A stretch of 64,000 nt of DNA from Whalleya microplaca. Taxonomy: Eukaryota; Ascomycota; Sordariomycetes; Xylariales; Xylariaceae. The stretch lies in assembly GCA_022497155.1 (NCBI GenBank), contig MU385761.1, forward strand, positions 331,913 through 395,912, in the 5' to 3' direction. The notes under the pieces were generated by a model that had not been told where the DNA came from, did no database searches, and saw nothing but the letters and a program-made list of their open reading frames with translations. This document shows positions 48,291 to 60,760 of the stretch, one piece after another; position 1 is the stretch's first letter; every line of letters starts with the position of its first letter. Position numbers and translations under genes: made by a program.

Positions 48291-49812
48291 CTACATAAGC
48301 ACCCTCGTATCAAAAAGCGCGACCCGCTCCATCTCCGCGAGCACGCCGCCGCCGGCCATAGTCCACTTCTCGCTAACATTCTTCTCGTCGACGCGCAGGC
48401 GCAACATGCCGCTCGCGGCCCAGTACTCCATGAGGGCGCGGGCCTCGGCCTTGCTGACGCCGCGGGCCTCGAGCACCTTCACCCCCTCTAACGCACCGAA
48501 CACGCGCTCGTCGTAGAAACGATAAAACGGATCGCGCTGCGGGAGGTCCGCCTCGGGGACGCCGCGCGCGCGGGCGGCGTTCCGCGCGAGCGCGACGTCC
48601 ATGGAGGGGTTCAGCGCGGCGTTGCCCTTCGTGGTGACGCCGAGGACGGCGGCGCCGTTGGGGAAGGGGGTGCGGCCGCCGAGCGCGTCGGCGAGGAGGC
48701 CCGGGATCGCGAGGTCGTGGGAGTGGATGCGGTCGAAGGAGGGCGCGCGGTAGTCCGACACGCGCATGATGTGCGAGAGGCCGTCGGTCGCGAGCAGGAT
48801 TGGGGGGCGCCCGGGGCGGATCAGCTCGCGCCAGAAGGCGTCGAAGACGGGCCACGCGAACTCGGGCTCCTTGGTCGCGTTGATGAGCGCCGCCAGGCTC
48901 ATGTTGCGCTGCACCGTGATCGGCAGGTGCATGTGGTCCAGCTCGACCTTGTGCCGCGACAGGATGTGGTGGTTGGTCTTGTGGATCGTCTGCATGAGCT
49001 TGACGGTGTAGACGGGCTGCGAGAACTTGCCCTCCGAGTGCGGTATTGAGGAATACTCGGTTCCTGCCATGGTAAGATCCTGGGCTATTTGTGCGAACCA
49101 ATTCGTTAGTACATGATTGTATCTGAATATATCGGAATATATCCAGTTAGACTCATGAATAATGCGTACCCTCGGGAATGTTGATAACGACGCATTCGTT
49201 CATAAACCCGGCCACCAGAGCCTGGAGGCCGAGTATGCTCTTGCCCGACCCTCTAGGACCTGTGATAGCCAGCCTCAAGGTCTCCTTCTTGGCGATAGCA
49301 TCGGTGATCTGGCTGACGAGGTCTACGGTCTCGTGCCGGATCAGCGTATGCGGCGAGCGGAACAAGCCCCAGTTCTGGCTGGGCTTGAAGGCCTCGCAGG
49401 CCCTCAACTGGTCCACGAGGGCTTCAGGAATGCCCACGACCTTGCCGACGGCGTTCGGGTCGACGAGGTTTTCAGACGTCATCTCCTCCAGGCCCGGTAC
49501 CTCGAAGGCGTTGTCGTTGCTGAGCTGGATGCGCTTACGGAAGGCCTTTCGTTCTCCCGGCAGTGGCGACTTGCTCTTATCCACCGTCTTTTTCTTCTTC
49601 CCTCCCAGGATCAGCATCTTGCCGGCACGGAAATGTCTCGACAAGCTGGGGTCTGGCGGAGGGGCTCGTTGAACGGCCGAGGTGGTGAAGGCGGCGGCGG
49701 ACGGGGCTGCTGGAGACGAGGACGAGGACGAAGGAGACGGTGTTATGGATACGGGCACGAGAAGCCGTGGTGAGGGCCGTGCCAGGCACCTCCAGCAATT
49801 CGTGGTCGCCAT
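48291..49812 (-). CDS. mitochondrial small-subunit ribosomal protein mS29 (DAP3/Rsm23)
   Basis: mS29 is a GTP-binding mitoribosomal protein near the small-subunit head and subunit bridges. The 478-aa product opens with a Ser/Pro/Arg-rich targeting stretch ending FTTSAVQRAP. It then has FRKRIQLSNDNAFEVPGLEEM, a P-loop TGPRGSGKS near residue 186, and the DAP3 C-terminal region (LLATDGLSHIMRVSDYRAP, HSHDLAIPGLL). Exons are 49812-49170 and 49084-48291. The acceptor AAATAG|CC (rather than CCCAG two bases on) keeps the frame and restores INIPEAQDLTMAGTEY; a TACTAAC branch site is present. It is divergent from RRS1 with 511 bp between start codons. Confidence 0.93.
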
Positions 49813-50323
49813 GGCTGGTGGTAGTTGTAAAAGCTCTCCCAAAAGCTTCAAAAGCGCAATCGAATTGGAGCAATTGGATTGAAGATCGGGTCGGCTCCAA
49901 TTTAATAAATTTTGGAGATCGGGACACGGACAGCTGGAACGGTGCGGCGGCGCTGTGGTGCCAGCTCCTGTGGCTGAGTAAGCTGAATGGCTAAGTGGCT
50001 GAGTGGCTGAGTGGCTGGTGGACCCGGGCTGCCGGGGCCATGCCAGATGTAACGGAGAAATCAGTGCCCCGACCAACCTCTTATCGATAACATGGTCCAC
50101 CCAAAAAACTTGGGATCAGCCATGGACTTTTTTTTCTTTTATGCAGCGGCAGTCAAGACATCCATCCCACCCGCACCAACACCAGCATTGATCCGAGCAG
50201 ATATCCAGCAGCTCTGCAACGCAACACAGTACAACCCAGCAAATCCGAATATATCAATTGAGAACCTCAGATCTCGTATATACGCCTGAAGAATCAAACC
50301 AACTCAATCATCAAAAAGGCACA
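49813..50323. promoter_or_regulatory. shared intergenic region, mS29 / RRS1
   Basis: This 511-bp stretch lies between divergent start codons of a mitochondrial and a cytosolic ribosome gene. AGTGGCTG repeats (about 49993-50017) lie in it. The shared promoter is inferred from layout. Confidence 0.5.
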
Positions 50324-50893
50324 ATGGCGGCCCCTCCAACCTCAAGACCCAAACTCGACGTAACAGTAACAAAGCCAACACCCTACACCTTCGACCTAGG
50401 CCTGCTCCTCGCCTCCGACCCGAACCCCCTCCCCTCATCCACCACATCCCCCACCACAACCCCCTCCACCGAAGCCGTCCTAGCCTCTACAGCCCGCGAA
50501 GGCGCACAAGCCCTAATAAACCAACTCCTCACGACCCTCCCCCTCTCCGCAACCCCCTCGGGCGTGCTCCTCACCCTCCCCGCCCCAACCACCCCCCTGC
50601 CCCGCGAGAAACCCGTCCCCGAGCCCAAGGCCCCGAGCAAGTGGGCGCAGTTCGCGGCGCGCAAGGGGATCAAGCCGAAGACGCGCGAGGCGCGGCGCGC
50701 CAAGGGCTCGCAGTACAACGAGGAGACGGGCGCGTGGGAGCGCACCTGGGGCCACGACCGGGCGGGCAAGGCGGGAGCGAGGAGAAGGCACGAGGAGGAG
50801 GGCGTTGTGCAGAGGGATTGGCTGGTTGAGGTTGATGAGAAGGCGGAGCGCGAGGGGAAGAAGGAGAAGAGTAAGAGGAGGCGGAAGGCTTGA
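50324..50893 (+). CDS. RRS1: ribosome biogenesis regulatory protein RRS1
   Basis: RRS1 works with RPF2 to bring the 5S RNP (5S rRNA, uL18, uL5) into pre-60S particles in the nucleolus. This single-exon ORF encodes 189 aa. The family core is clear: VTKPTPYTFDLGLLLASDPN, then AREGAQALINQLLTTLP, GVLLTLPAPTTPLPREKPVP, and KWAQFAARKGIKPKTREAR, followed by YNEETGAWERTWG and a basic C terminus (KKEKSKRRRKA) suited to nucleolar import. The product is a little shorter than yeast RRS1, as is usual in filamentous fungi. An in-frame extension upstream (from about 50258) lacks an ATG. Confidence 0.95.
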   Translation: MAAPPTSRPKLDVTVTKPTPYTFDLGLLLASDPNPLPSSTTSPTTTPSTEAVLASTAREGAQALINQLLTTLPLSATPSGVLLTLPAPTTPLPREKPVPEPKAPSKWAQFAARKGIKPKTREARRAKGSQYNEETGAWERTWGHDRAGKAGARRRHEEEGVVQRDWLVEVDEKAEREGKKEKSKRRRKA

Positions 50894-52332
50894 GCTTATA
50901 CTACTTTGGGGGGGTTAAGGGGTTGGGGGCAGTGTGTATGGGATGGATGGATGGATAGACCGATGACTTGTGCTGTGAGAGCTAGTGTGACACAGAAAAT
51001 GGGGAAGCAAAAATTCTCTATGGGTGGTGTACAAAGCCTTGATACCCACGTATTACTTATACATACATATGAACCATCGACAGGCACGGCGTTTGGGCGG
51101 ATCGGATCCTGGTTTTCTCGGCTTTATATCATGTCTCAGAAATTAGTTCTCTCTCGGAATCGATAAAAAAGCTAATTTTTATTCGCAACGGAGTGCTTCT
51201 TGCTTGCTTGCTTGCTTGCTTGCTTCTTCCCATCTTCGTATATGGTACATACAGACCCTGCCTCTCTCTTTCTCTCTTTCTGACTTTCAGCGCAGCAGAA
51301 GATTGATTGATTGATTTGATTCCAAACTCCAATGAATCGCCACGCTTTGAATTTTTGCGCTCGCTCGCTCTGCTGGCTTTGCTAGCAACCCTGCCCCTTG
51401 ACTTGACTTGACTCTCTCTCTTCCTTTATACACAAATGACCAACCAACCAACCAAACCAATTCCTTTGCTTTATAAACCAAAGCTCTTCTCTTTTCAACT
51501 AAAAAAAGGGGCTTTATTCAATTCAACCACGCAATAAAAAAAAGGTATACGAGATACCGACCACTAGTTTTTCCATGAAGTCGAAGTAGTAGGTTAGTCG
51601 AGCCCGCTAATCCTCAACTCAAACTCTCTTCCCCCCTTCCTTTCTCCCTTTCTCCCTTTCTCCCTCCGTAGGTAATCAGGCCACCCAACCAACCACAAAA
51701 TTTTATGCAACGAACACGGGTATTCCAAAAGAAAACAAAGACGACCAAGTGAAGAAAAAATATGAACGTCGAAAAGAAAATTGGCGTTAGTTCGGTAGGT
51801 AGACAGACAGGTAGACGGGATGGATGGATGAAGGTCCTGCCTGGGCAATTCAGGGGTTTGGACCCAAGAACGTGGACTTGGCAGCAAAGGTAGTACAGAA
51901 AAGGGGCCACGGCTCGATTGGACCCAATCTACCAATCCAAATATCCATCCAGTCCACTTCGTCTCTGTCTCGGGGGGAATACGAAGTAGTAGTCGACGAT
52001 GGCGAGAGTTCGGTATTGGGGAATAGTTGTAGAATGCAATGCAAGACTCTAAAAAAAAAAAAAAAGGACGAACAACAACAACAACAAAGGGTGGGAAACG
52101 TAGTAGAGAAGAAGAAGAAGAGTCGTAATATCGTCAAAAACGGTTCACACCACCGGGTTCTCAAATGCCGCCACAATATACACCAAATACACCATCCTGG
52201 GGGTATTAGCGAGACCAAAGGGAACAGAGACAACCAGATTGAAAATATAAAAACTCGTCGTTTTGTTGTGTCCTCAACTTGCGAAAACAAAGTAGTAGTA
52301 GTTTCGCAGTAGTAGAGAGAAATATGCTGCAT
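50894..52332. other. intergenic, low-complexity tracts
   Basis: The 3' ends of RRS1 and the RhoGAP gene converge here. The stretch holds many simple tracts: (GCTT)n at 51207-51228, (CTTT/CTCT)n near 51260, TTTCTCCC repeats near 51640-51665, an A14 run near 52051 and (AAC)n near 52070. No gene is supported. Confidence 0.6.
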
Positions 52333-54776
52333 TCATGAGAAATTTAGTGGTGACAGAGGTTTGATGGGCGACAGTGGCCTTAATTCCCCAGACCGCCGCC
52401 GAGGCGTGTCTGATTCGCCGTTGACAGTCAGGGTCGTCGCTACGGTCGACTGATTCAACGTCGTGTTCCCATTTGACTGGCCAGGTAGAGGCTTCTTTCT
52501 TAACTTCCCATTCCCGTTCCCATTCTGCTGTTGTTCGTTGGGGGGTGCCGATATGTCCGGTGATGGATTGCGACCCTCGCTTGTAGGTGTCGGAGTCAAG
52601 CCGCGTGGCAGCGGTTGCTGGAACACCATATACTCGTCCTCAATATACTTGGGCTCATTCCTGCACCCTTGCCAACATGACCTCCAGTCGCAAACCAGGA
52701 ACTTGAAGCAAAAAGCGTCGATCTTCATACAGGGTTGGAAACAGATGCAGAGATTCCGGAAGTCCATCTTGTTCTTGTCGGAGTGCGCAAGGAGCAAGCT
52801 GAGATGGCACGTAATGGCAAAGAGCAGGTAGTAGTTGAACGGCGACAAATTCGAGAGCTCGTCGATGAGCATCTGAGGTACCTGTTCAGCGCCCGCACAC
52901 TCTCGGGATATCCGCTCCTGCGCCTCCTTAGGGAAGAGCTCGTCGGGGAGTTCACGGAGCCAGGCCTTCAACATCGAGCCGATAATGTTGATATCATATA
53001 GGTCATGTTGGGCAAAGAGATCGACGTCGTATTCTTTCATGGGTTTAGTATACATATCTCTAGGGTGGTTCACAGTATGGGGATTTTTACCTTCGTCAAA
53101 CCTCCTTTGCCACTTTTTGATTTGCGGACCGCTGCCGGGCACACGATAGAGACCTTCAACATCCGTCCCCTTGAAATTGAGATAGTCAATCGCCCGCCAT
53201 GGGAAGGCGGGCATCCAGAATTCTGTCTTGTCGCGGGAGTCTTCGAGTCTCTTGGATATCCTCGTCAATCGCGTCTGCTCAACTAGCGGCAGGTTGATAA
53301 CTTTCAGAACGTAATGCTCATCGTCGACGCCCTGGTTGTGGTCGCTCGTACTGGCACTGCGGGTGCCCTTCCCAAATAGCCCTTTGCTGATCATGTCTGC
53401 TGCTCGACTACCGGAATTCTTGAGGCCGTTGAAGAACGTGGAATGGCTGTTATTAAGTGAGGAAGGGTGGCTCCTATAGTCTTTATCCGGTCGATGCTCT
53501 TTGTTCACCAATGTTTCCCGAGGAAGCGCCCGATCGGCAGAGTGGTTCCGCGCAGCCGAATTCATCATCATATGCCTAAAAGACCTCTCCTGGCCATCGG
53601 GGTTCATCGGGGCCGTCCTCAAAGGCTGCGGACCTGCGAATGTCGTCGCTCGTTCGGCCTCGCTTACCTTGAACGTGATAGACTCGCTCGGGCTAGGGCC
53701 ATCGTCGTCCTTGATTGATCTACTCCGCCCCAACAGTGTGAAAGGTTTTGGCTTGTTCTTCTTGTTGGCCTGGTTGGATTCGTATTCGCCCGTAGATGAT
53801 GTTAACGATACGTCAGACCTCGACGGTACGGGACGGGGGGACTTCTGGGTTGATAGGTCGGTGTTGGATGAAACATCTAGTCATGAATAAAGCATTAGTA
53901 TGAAGGGACTGACGTAGCGACATGTGGCTGCGCATGCGCCTGCGCTTCTCCTTTGATCCAATGTGACCTACCTGAGCTCTTGGAGGTTTTGGAGTTTTTG
54001 CTTGACATTCGTTCCGGCATGGCTAGGTTCTCTGTCCCACGAGACATGACCTCATTCATGCTGTCTGTGTGATTCTGCTGCAGCTGGTTATTGGTCCGGG
54101 AGCCTTTTCCAAAATTGAAGAAGCGACTGGCGCTTCTCGCGTGCTTCTCCTCGTCGCGATGGGCGCGTGTGCCTGGATGAGTTCCTGGATGGGGTACTTG
54201 ATGTTGCGCTCCTCCTTGATGAGTACGGGAATTGTTGTTGGGCGGCTGGCCGGCCGAGGTTTTGGGACGGTGTCCTGAATCGTGGCGGGGAAACTGAGGT
54301 CGGTCGTGTCGAGAGGTATGCAGGTCGTCGGTAGGTTGCAGCGGCCGTTGCGCATCGACAGGCTGGGCGTGATACTGTGCCTGTGCCTGTGTCTGCGTCT
54401 GTGTTTGCGTCTGAGTCTGCGTCTGCGTCTGTGTCTGTGTCTGTGTCTGCGCCTGGGCCTGGGGGTTTCTGTTCGGATTGAATTTGCTAAAGGGGGAGCG
54501 AGGCGTCTTAGGCGATCTGGACGATGCAGGCGAGATGACCTGAAGCGTGGTTTCACTACTCAATGCAGATCGCGGATTCGGTCTGTCTGGTACTAACGAG
54601 GTAGGTTCGGGAGAGGGAAGGGTGCTACTGGCAGCAGACGGGGTGCTCGTGGAGGAATGATTGTGAGTAAGGGCATTAGTATGAGCATGAGCATGAGCAT
54701 GAGCATGAGCATGAGCATGAGCATGAGCATAATCATCAGCCAGCGACAGCGGCTGGGGAGCTGGTTTCCGGCCCAT
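52333..54776 (-). CDS. Rho GTPase-activating protein with dipeptide repeats
   Basis: The 782-aa product has a long disordered N-terminal part and a RhoGAP domain over roughly residues 495-690. The domain opens EGLYRVPGSGPQIKKW (arginine finger in LYRVPGSG) and contains the helix-rich core DINIIGSMLKAWLRELPDELFP and LCICFQPCMKIDAFCFKFLV. RhoGAPs speed GTP hydrolysis on Rho-type GTPases at sites of polar growth; which Rho is targeted is unknown. The N-terminal half has an (AH)n run, an even longer (QT)n run and several Ser/Pro stretches. Exons are 54776-53972 and 53876-52333; a 95-bp intron with CTAAT gives SSD|VSSNT at a phase-1 junction. The ATG at 54776 (MGRKPAPQPLS) is chosen because the upstream extension lacks an ATG. 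Confidence 0.9.
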
Positions 54777-55930
54777 TATGGCTGTCTGGCTTAGCTGGCC
54801 GACTGGCTGGCTGGCTGGCTGGGGGCGGACAGGCGGGCAGGCCGGAGAGGGAAGGGCTTGGAAGGGCTTGTAATGGGCTTGTAATGGCTTGTATTCCCTT
54901 AATTGCGTATGTATCGCTTGTATCGCTTGTACTGCTTGTACTGCTGATATTGCTGAGTGAAGGACAGCCAAGGACGAATCGGGGAATAGGCAGGGAGGAG
55001 CCTGATTCGCGCTCTGGCACAACTAAAGTGCGTAGGCACACAAACCGCCACAGGTTCTCAGGCCGTCTCGTGCGCCGGTGGAATGTTGGATGTATCAGGT
55101 ATCGGGCTATCAGACGGATCGCGGGAGGGATTAGCGGAGCAAAATAGGCAAATTAGAAACCTGCGACACGTAAGGCACAGGGCCCGGGTTGTGCACCAGA
55201 GGAGGAAGAATAAATAGATTGGACGTTCCTGGGCGATGGCGTGGACAGGCGTGGACGGGTCCCAAGGATTGTCGATGTTATGTTTGAATTATCGGAGTGA
55301 GATGATGAATCAGGTTGGTCGAACTGTCGAGCTGTCGAATTGGAATTGTTGATTTGACAAATTGAATTTTTCTGGGGACCAGCCGGGATAGACAGCCAAG
55401 TAGGTAGACAGACAGACAGAGACAGAGGCAGAGGCAGAGGCAGATAGAGGCAGACAGCGACAAGGTCTGACGTTAATTGCTTGCGGTGTTGATTGACAGG
55501 GGAGAGAATAATCAGGTACGGTTAAGTACCTATAATTGTAGGTACTCAGGTGAGGTGTCTGTAACCTACTACCTTAGGTAAAGCAGGTATACCTATGTAT
55601 GTCAAGTATGTACGTATGTATGTACATACATACATACATACATACATACACGCATACACAGCTAGGTTAGGTAGGTAGGTCAGGTTGTTAGTCACGTACT
55701 GTATGTACCAGTAACAATTCCCAGGATGCGGCTGGCGGCGGATGGACTGGCTGGGCTAGCTGGGCTGGGCTGGGCTTGGACTGGCTGGCTATTGTGTGTT
55801 TCGTGAAGCTGTATTTGGGTAGCGTAGCGTAGCGTATTGTATTATGATTATAAAGGGGGGGCCAAGCTGGTGGTGAAGGTGAAATTAGTTTAGGCAGAGT
55901 AGGTAGGTAAATCTGGGTCGTTAACGGAGC
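54777..55930. other. long 5' flank of the RhoGAP gene, simple repeats
   Basis: This stretch carries CTTGTA and GCTGG tandems near 54800-54960, purine tracts near 55410-55450 and a (TACA/CATA)n microsatellite at 55610-55655. No gene is supported; composition drops sharply to AT-rich at about 55930. Confidence 0.6.
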
Positions 55931-56232
55931 ACCTGTTTATGCACGGTATAGGGCAGATTTTGACCTTTGCGTAATATACTGGCTATTTCGCTGCTCCACC
56001 AATTTTATACGGTAATTAAAAGCCGGAAGCTCCGATTAGTTAGGTAATCGCCTTTCCGCGCTTATATTTATTAGTATAACTAGAAATAATACTATTCACA
56101 TAATATAATTTAAACGCGAACTTAATACGGGAGTGTTTAAGGTAGTTAAATTACTTAATTATTTCCTATTTATTATTATTAAATTAAAGCTGCTAAGCTG
56201 GTGGATTATATATGTAATTATATATATTATAA

Positions 56233-56600
56233 TAATTCGGCTATATATATTATTTAACTACTGGTCTTATTATATATATATATACGTAATTACATACATA
56301 TATAGTAATTCAGCTATATATATTATCTGATTATTAATTTCATCATATATATATATATATAATTATACACATATATAATAATTCGGCTATATATATTATC
56401 TAACTATTGGTTTCATTATATATATATATATATAATTATATATATATATAGTAATTCGGCTATATATATTATCTAATTACTGGTTTTATTATATATATAT
56501 ATACGTAATTATATATATATATAATAATTCGGCTATATATATTATTTAACTATTAATTTTATTATATATATATATACGTAATTATATATATTAATTTATT
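56233..56600. repeat. tandem repeat, about five copies of a 73-bp AT-rich unit
   Basis: TAATTCGGCTATATATATTA (or close variants) recurs near 56233, 56306, 56380, 56453 and 56525, followed each time by TTAACTACTGGTTT-like sequence and an (AT)n run with TACGTAATT. Differences are mainly C/T and G/A, plus changes in the length of the (AT)n run. Confidence 0.75.
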
Positions 56601-57559
56601 ACCTTCGCTATCGGAATTTATATATATAATTATATATATATATAATATTAAAGTAATAAAATAAAATATAAATATAATTATATATTTATTAGACTTAAAC
56701 CTGCTAATTATAACTTTTTTAAACTAACTCTGCTACCGTTACCACTACTATTACTATTATTATTACTACTACTATTACTATTATTACTATAGCTACTATC
56801 GCCGACCTTTATAACATTTCCTTTTCGGAAGATAACGTTTCGCGCTCCCGTTATCGCGAGCGCTAATGCCGCGTAACCCCTTATATATACCTATAAACCT
56901 ATATTAAATAACTAGATATATTTAAATATAACTAACTATATTATAAGCTGCTAAATAATATAGGAAGCTGTTTCGGCAGCTTATTTATGCCTCGCCTCCC
57001 GCCCCCGCCCAAACTATAGCCTTATTATAAGGTTATTAGATTTGGTCGCTAGTAATCTTTTGATTATAAATTTAAGACAATTAGCTAACTCCCGCCCTTT
57101 CGCCGCCACCGGAAGCCGCGCTAATTGTAAATATAGTAGGCCGCTTTAATTATATTATATATATTAACTAAAAGCTTATAAGAAAATATTTTAGTTACGT
57201 ATGCTTAAGCTTACGGCCCGGTATAATAAAGCGATACCCGATATAGCAACTATATCGAAAGAAAAGGTCTTTAGGCTTTTTATATACGTAAGCCGGCCTT
57301 TCCTAACTGCTAAACCGATATATTGGGTAGTGTTTATATTTATTGCTACTATAACGGGTAAAAGAGTACCTATTTTTTATTAGCGTATATATATAGCTAC
57401 TAAAATTTATAAGACTTAAATATAAAGCTAATAATAAATAGTCGCCGTCTCTCGACATATTACCGCCCCTACACCTATTACAGTAGTAACAGGCTAAGCA
57501 CCCTTAAAAGCAGCAGTAATAATAGCAGCAATAATAGCAGTAGCACTAATATTACTGCC

Positions 57560-57840
57560 GCTTATTATACCCCTTAATTTTGTCGGCTTAAAATTAATAA
57601 TATACTATAAGTCTTTATCCGAAACCGAGCGGGCCGGCGCTTATATTAATTTAGAAGTTTAGTTAGCCGCTTTTATAGAGGCGGAAGCGAAAGCGGAAAA
57701 AGAAAAGGAAAAAAAAAGAAAAAAAAAAAAAAAAAAAAACCTGCGGCTTCGGCCGTTTAAAGAAATTTTAAATAATAAAAAAAAAAATAACGATAATAAC
57801 GATAATAATAATGTTTTAGGGGAGTTACTAACCGGGCTAG
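57560..57840 (+). pseudogene. decayed coding relic with Glu/Lys-rich end
   Basis: One frame still reads SLSETERAGAYINLEV, then after a stop LAAFIEAEAKAEKEKEKKRK and a poly-Lys run caused by an A tract. The composition suggests the C-terminal helix of a former ORF. The family cannot be named. Confidence 0.3.
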
Positions 57841-57916
57841 CCGAATAAATATAAATTTGTTTTATATATAGCTTATATATTTCTAATATAACATATTTTA
57901 TATACGTAATTATATA

Positions 57917-58540
57917 TATAAAATTTAAAATGCTTATTTTAGGTACGCAGATCTACGTATATAAATCTGAAATGCTTATTTTAGGTACGCAGATCTGCGT
58001 ATATAAATTTAAAATGCTTACTTTAAATACGTAGATCTATATATATAAATTTGAAATATTTACTTTAGGTACGTAAATCTGCGTATATAAATCTAAAATG
58101 TTTACTTTAGATATATAAATCTGCGTATATAAATCTGAAATACTCACTTTAAATATGCAAATTTATATATATAAATCTGAAATATTTATTTTAAATATAT
58201 AAATCTATATATATAAATCTAAAATGCTTACTTTAAGTATGCAAATCTGCGTATATAAATCTGAAATGTTTATTTTAAATACGTAAATCTGTATATATAA
58301 ATTTGAAATATTTATTTTAAGTATGTAAATCTGCGTATATAAATCTGAAATGCTTATTTTAAATACGCAAATCTACGTATATAAATCTGAAATGTTTATT
58401 TTAGGTATGTAGATTTATATATATAAATTTAAAATGCTTACTTTAGGTATATAAATCTATATATATAAATCTAAAATGCTTATTTTAAGTACGTAAATCT
58501 GCGTATATAAATCTAAAATGCTTACTTTAAATATATAAGT
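57917..58540. repeat. minisatellite, fifteen copies of a 42-bp unit with palindromic core
   Basis: Fifteen units start every 42 bp from about 57917 to 58505. A typical unit runs ATATAAATCTGAAATGCTTA, then TTTTAGGTACGCAGATCTGC, then GT. Unit length is fixed; copies differ almost only by C/T and G/A exchanges, as RIP would leave. In the least mutated unit (second copy) TACGCAGATCTGCGTA is a perfect 16-bp palindrome, and most other copies keep a partly symmetric version. Confidence 0.9.
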
Positions 58541-59679
58541 TATATATATATAATATATAAAATTATTTTATTTAATAATAAAGTTATTTATCCTATAATA
58601 TATTTTATTAATAAATAAATATATATCTTTTATATAATAAATTTTAATACTATTAATTAAATGTTATAACACTTTTTAACAATATAAAATAAAAACGACT
58701 ATATTTTACCTAATAATGGAGTTACCTATCCCGTAATATATTTTATTAATAAATAAATATATATCCTTTATATAATAGATCCTAACACTCTTAATTAAAT
58801 ACTTTAATAATAACTTATAATAATACTTAATAACGCCTAATTTCTTTAAAACTATAATAATATTTAAACGCATACGTTCTTTTCTCCTAGCTTATCTAAT
58901 CTATTTGTTAACTAAAAATCAATTTTTTTTTACGCAAATTAGATTTTTTAGGGACATTATAATTTAACACTTTTTTACCGGCGTTAACTCGTTTACCGAT
59001 TAAAAAGTAACCCGTATTTACTTTTTTAACGCCTCCATTCTCTTTTTATATATAAATAGCGCCTGTAACCCGTTTTATAGCTTATTATAATATTTATATA
59101 CTTTTCTCTAAAATTAGTTAATAATTTCCCTAAAATTTATTTTTATTTTTAAAAAAATGCTATATATATAATCGTAACTACTCTTATATACCGGCCGTTT
59201 AAAATACTCAAATATCTCGAAACTATCACCTCTTTATTTACAAATAAAGCCTACGAAAATTTCTTTAAATAAAAGGCTATATAATAATTAATAAAGGAAG
59301 ATATGCTTATAAAAAAACAACTATTTTTTATATTACAAATAAAAGCAAAAAGAAAATTCGGGCTTATTATATATATCCTTATTATTGTCGTTATTGTTAC
59401 TAATAAGCTCTCTAATATTATAAATAACGACATTTTTATAATAGTTAATAACTATATCGTTACCCTCGTTATAAGCTTTTTTAGCCTCGAAATATTACTT
59501 TTCGATAATAACTTACGCCTTAAAAAGCAAATCTTTAAACCCCTAATCCGGAAAGCCTTAAATAAAAAACAGCGTACTCTTTTTAGTCTTATTTACAATA
59601 AATTCGGCTTTCGTAAACTTATCCTCCTCCCTATACTATATAAATATAACGCCAGTAAATAAAGTCCCGTAAGTAGCTA

Positions 59680-60760
59680 TTTAATACTTTACGCCGTCTA
59701 TTTTTAATATTAAATGCCATAACTTAACCGCGTTTGTTATAAAATATTAAAAAAACAGTAGACTTTTTATTTAAATATAATATACCCATACCTATAACCT
59801 CGGAACGTAATTTCTAATAATATACTCGGCGTTTTTGGGACTCCCGCATTCCTTATAAATTACAACAGCCTTATCTATAAAATTATAACAGCCATTAAAA
59901 AAATTACATATATATAACGCAACTATAAAACACTTATATATTTTTAATAGTAGGCCTTTAGTTTTAATACGCCGCATTAAAGTTTCCTTAACGTAACGCG
60001 TATAAAAAAAATAAATAACCTTAGCTAACTAATTATTACCTAGATCGGCCGTAATAAAAAAAGCCTTATATATAGCCTTTTATTTAATATCGTTATCGTC
60101 TATAAATATATACCGCGGCTTCTAGCTATACTCGAAACCGCTAAACCACTTAATAATAACCTAAAAATATAAGCAAATCATTATTAAATTTTAATACTTG
60201 ATATAAAAAAACGCACAAAAAATCCAGCTACTAAAATCGTCGCGTATTAAAATATTAAATAAATACCATTTTTATTTATATATTATCGTATTATACGTGG
60301 AATCTATTAATATAATTATATTTCGTTATATAAAAATATCGAAAAAATTCTTACGTAATTAAACAAAAGCCTTAAATTCTACGCTATTTTATTATCCTAT
60401 AAAACGCTCGTAATAATAAATCTACTATTTTAAACGGCGGAACTATTTATTAACCTCCCTAAGCTAAATATTTTTATTAAAATTATCGATATAAATATAG
60501 AAAGTTAAAATTGGTTTTAAATTATTCCCGCGGTTTTTTCTTAAAGCGTTACGGATATTTTTAATATCCTAAGTTTTAATATACCTTATTCCGTAATTTT
60601 AAAATATTAATCGAATTAATAAGTCCCTTTTTTTGCCGTTAAATAAATTTTTAATTTATTTCGGGATCTATTAGTTCATTAGCTAGGTTTAAATCTAAGA
60701 ATAAAAGCTATTATAAAATTTTATATAGTTTATATCCTTTTAATCGTTATAAAAATACTC
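59680..60760 (-). pseudogene. RIP-decayed MULE-like transposase
   Basis: Conceptual reading on the minus strand, passing many TAA/TAG codons, gives runs that resemble fungal Mutator-like (MULE) transposases: RNIIILIDSTYNTIIYK (the region of the first catalytic Asp, usually LIDxTYxTN), later PRYIFIDDNDIK (usually TDDS), then YTRYVKETLMRRIKTKG and the helical FFNGCYNFIDKAV. The order of these pieces fits. It has no open frame over 62 codons and cannot be active. Its ends and terminal repeats could not be found. The call rests on pattern memory and should be confirmed. Confidence 0.5.

Noticed and set aside
59303..59662. 119-codon ORF in the AT-rich island
   Set aside because: It is dominated by Ile/Leu/Asn/Lys as expected from AT-rich decay; no family can be seen. 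It may be part of the same fossil element as the nearby transposase.
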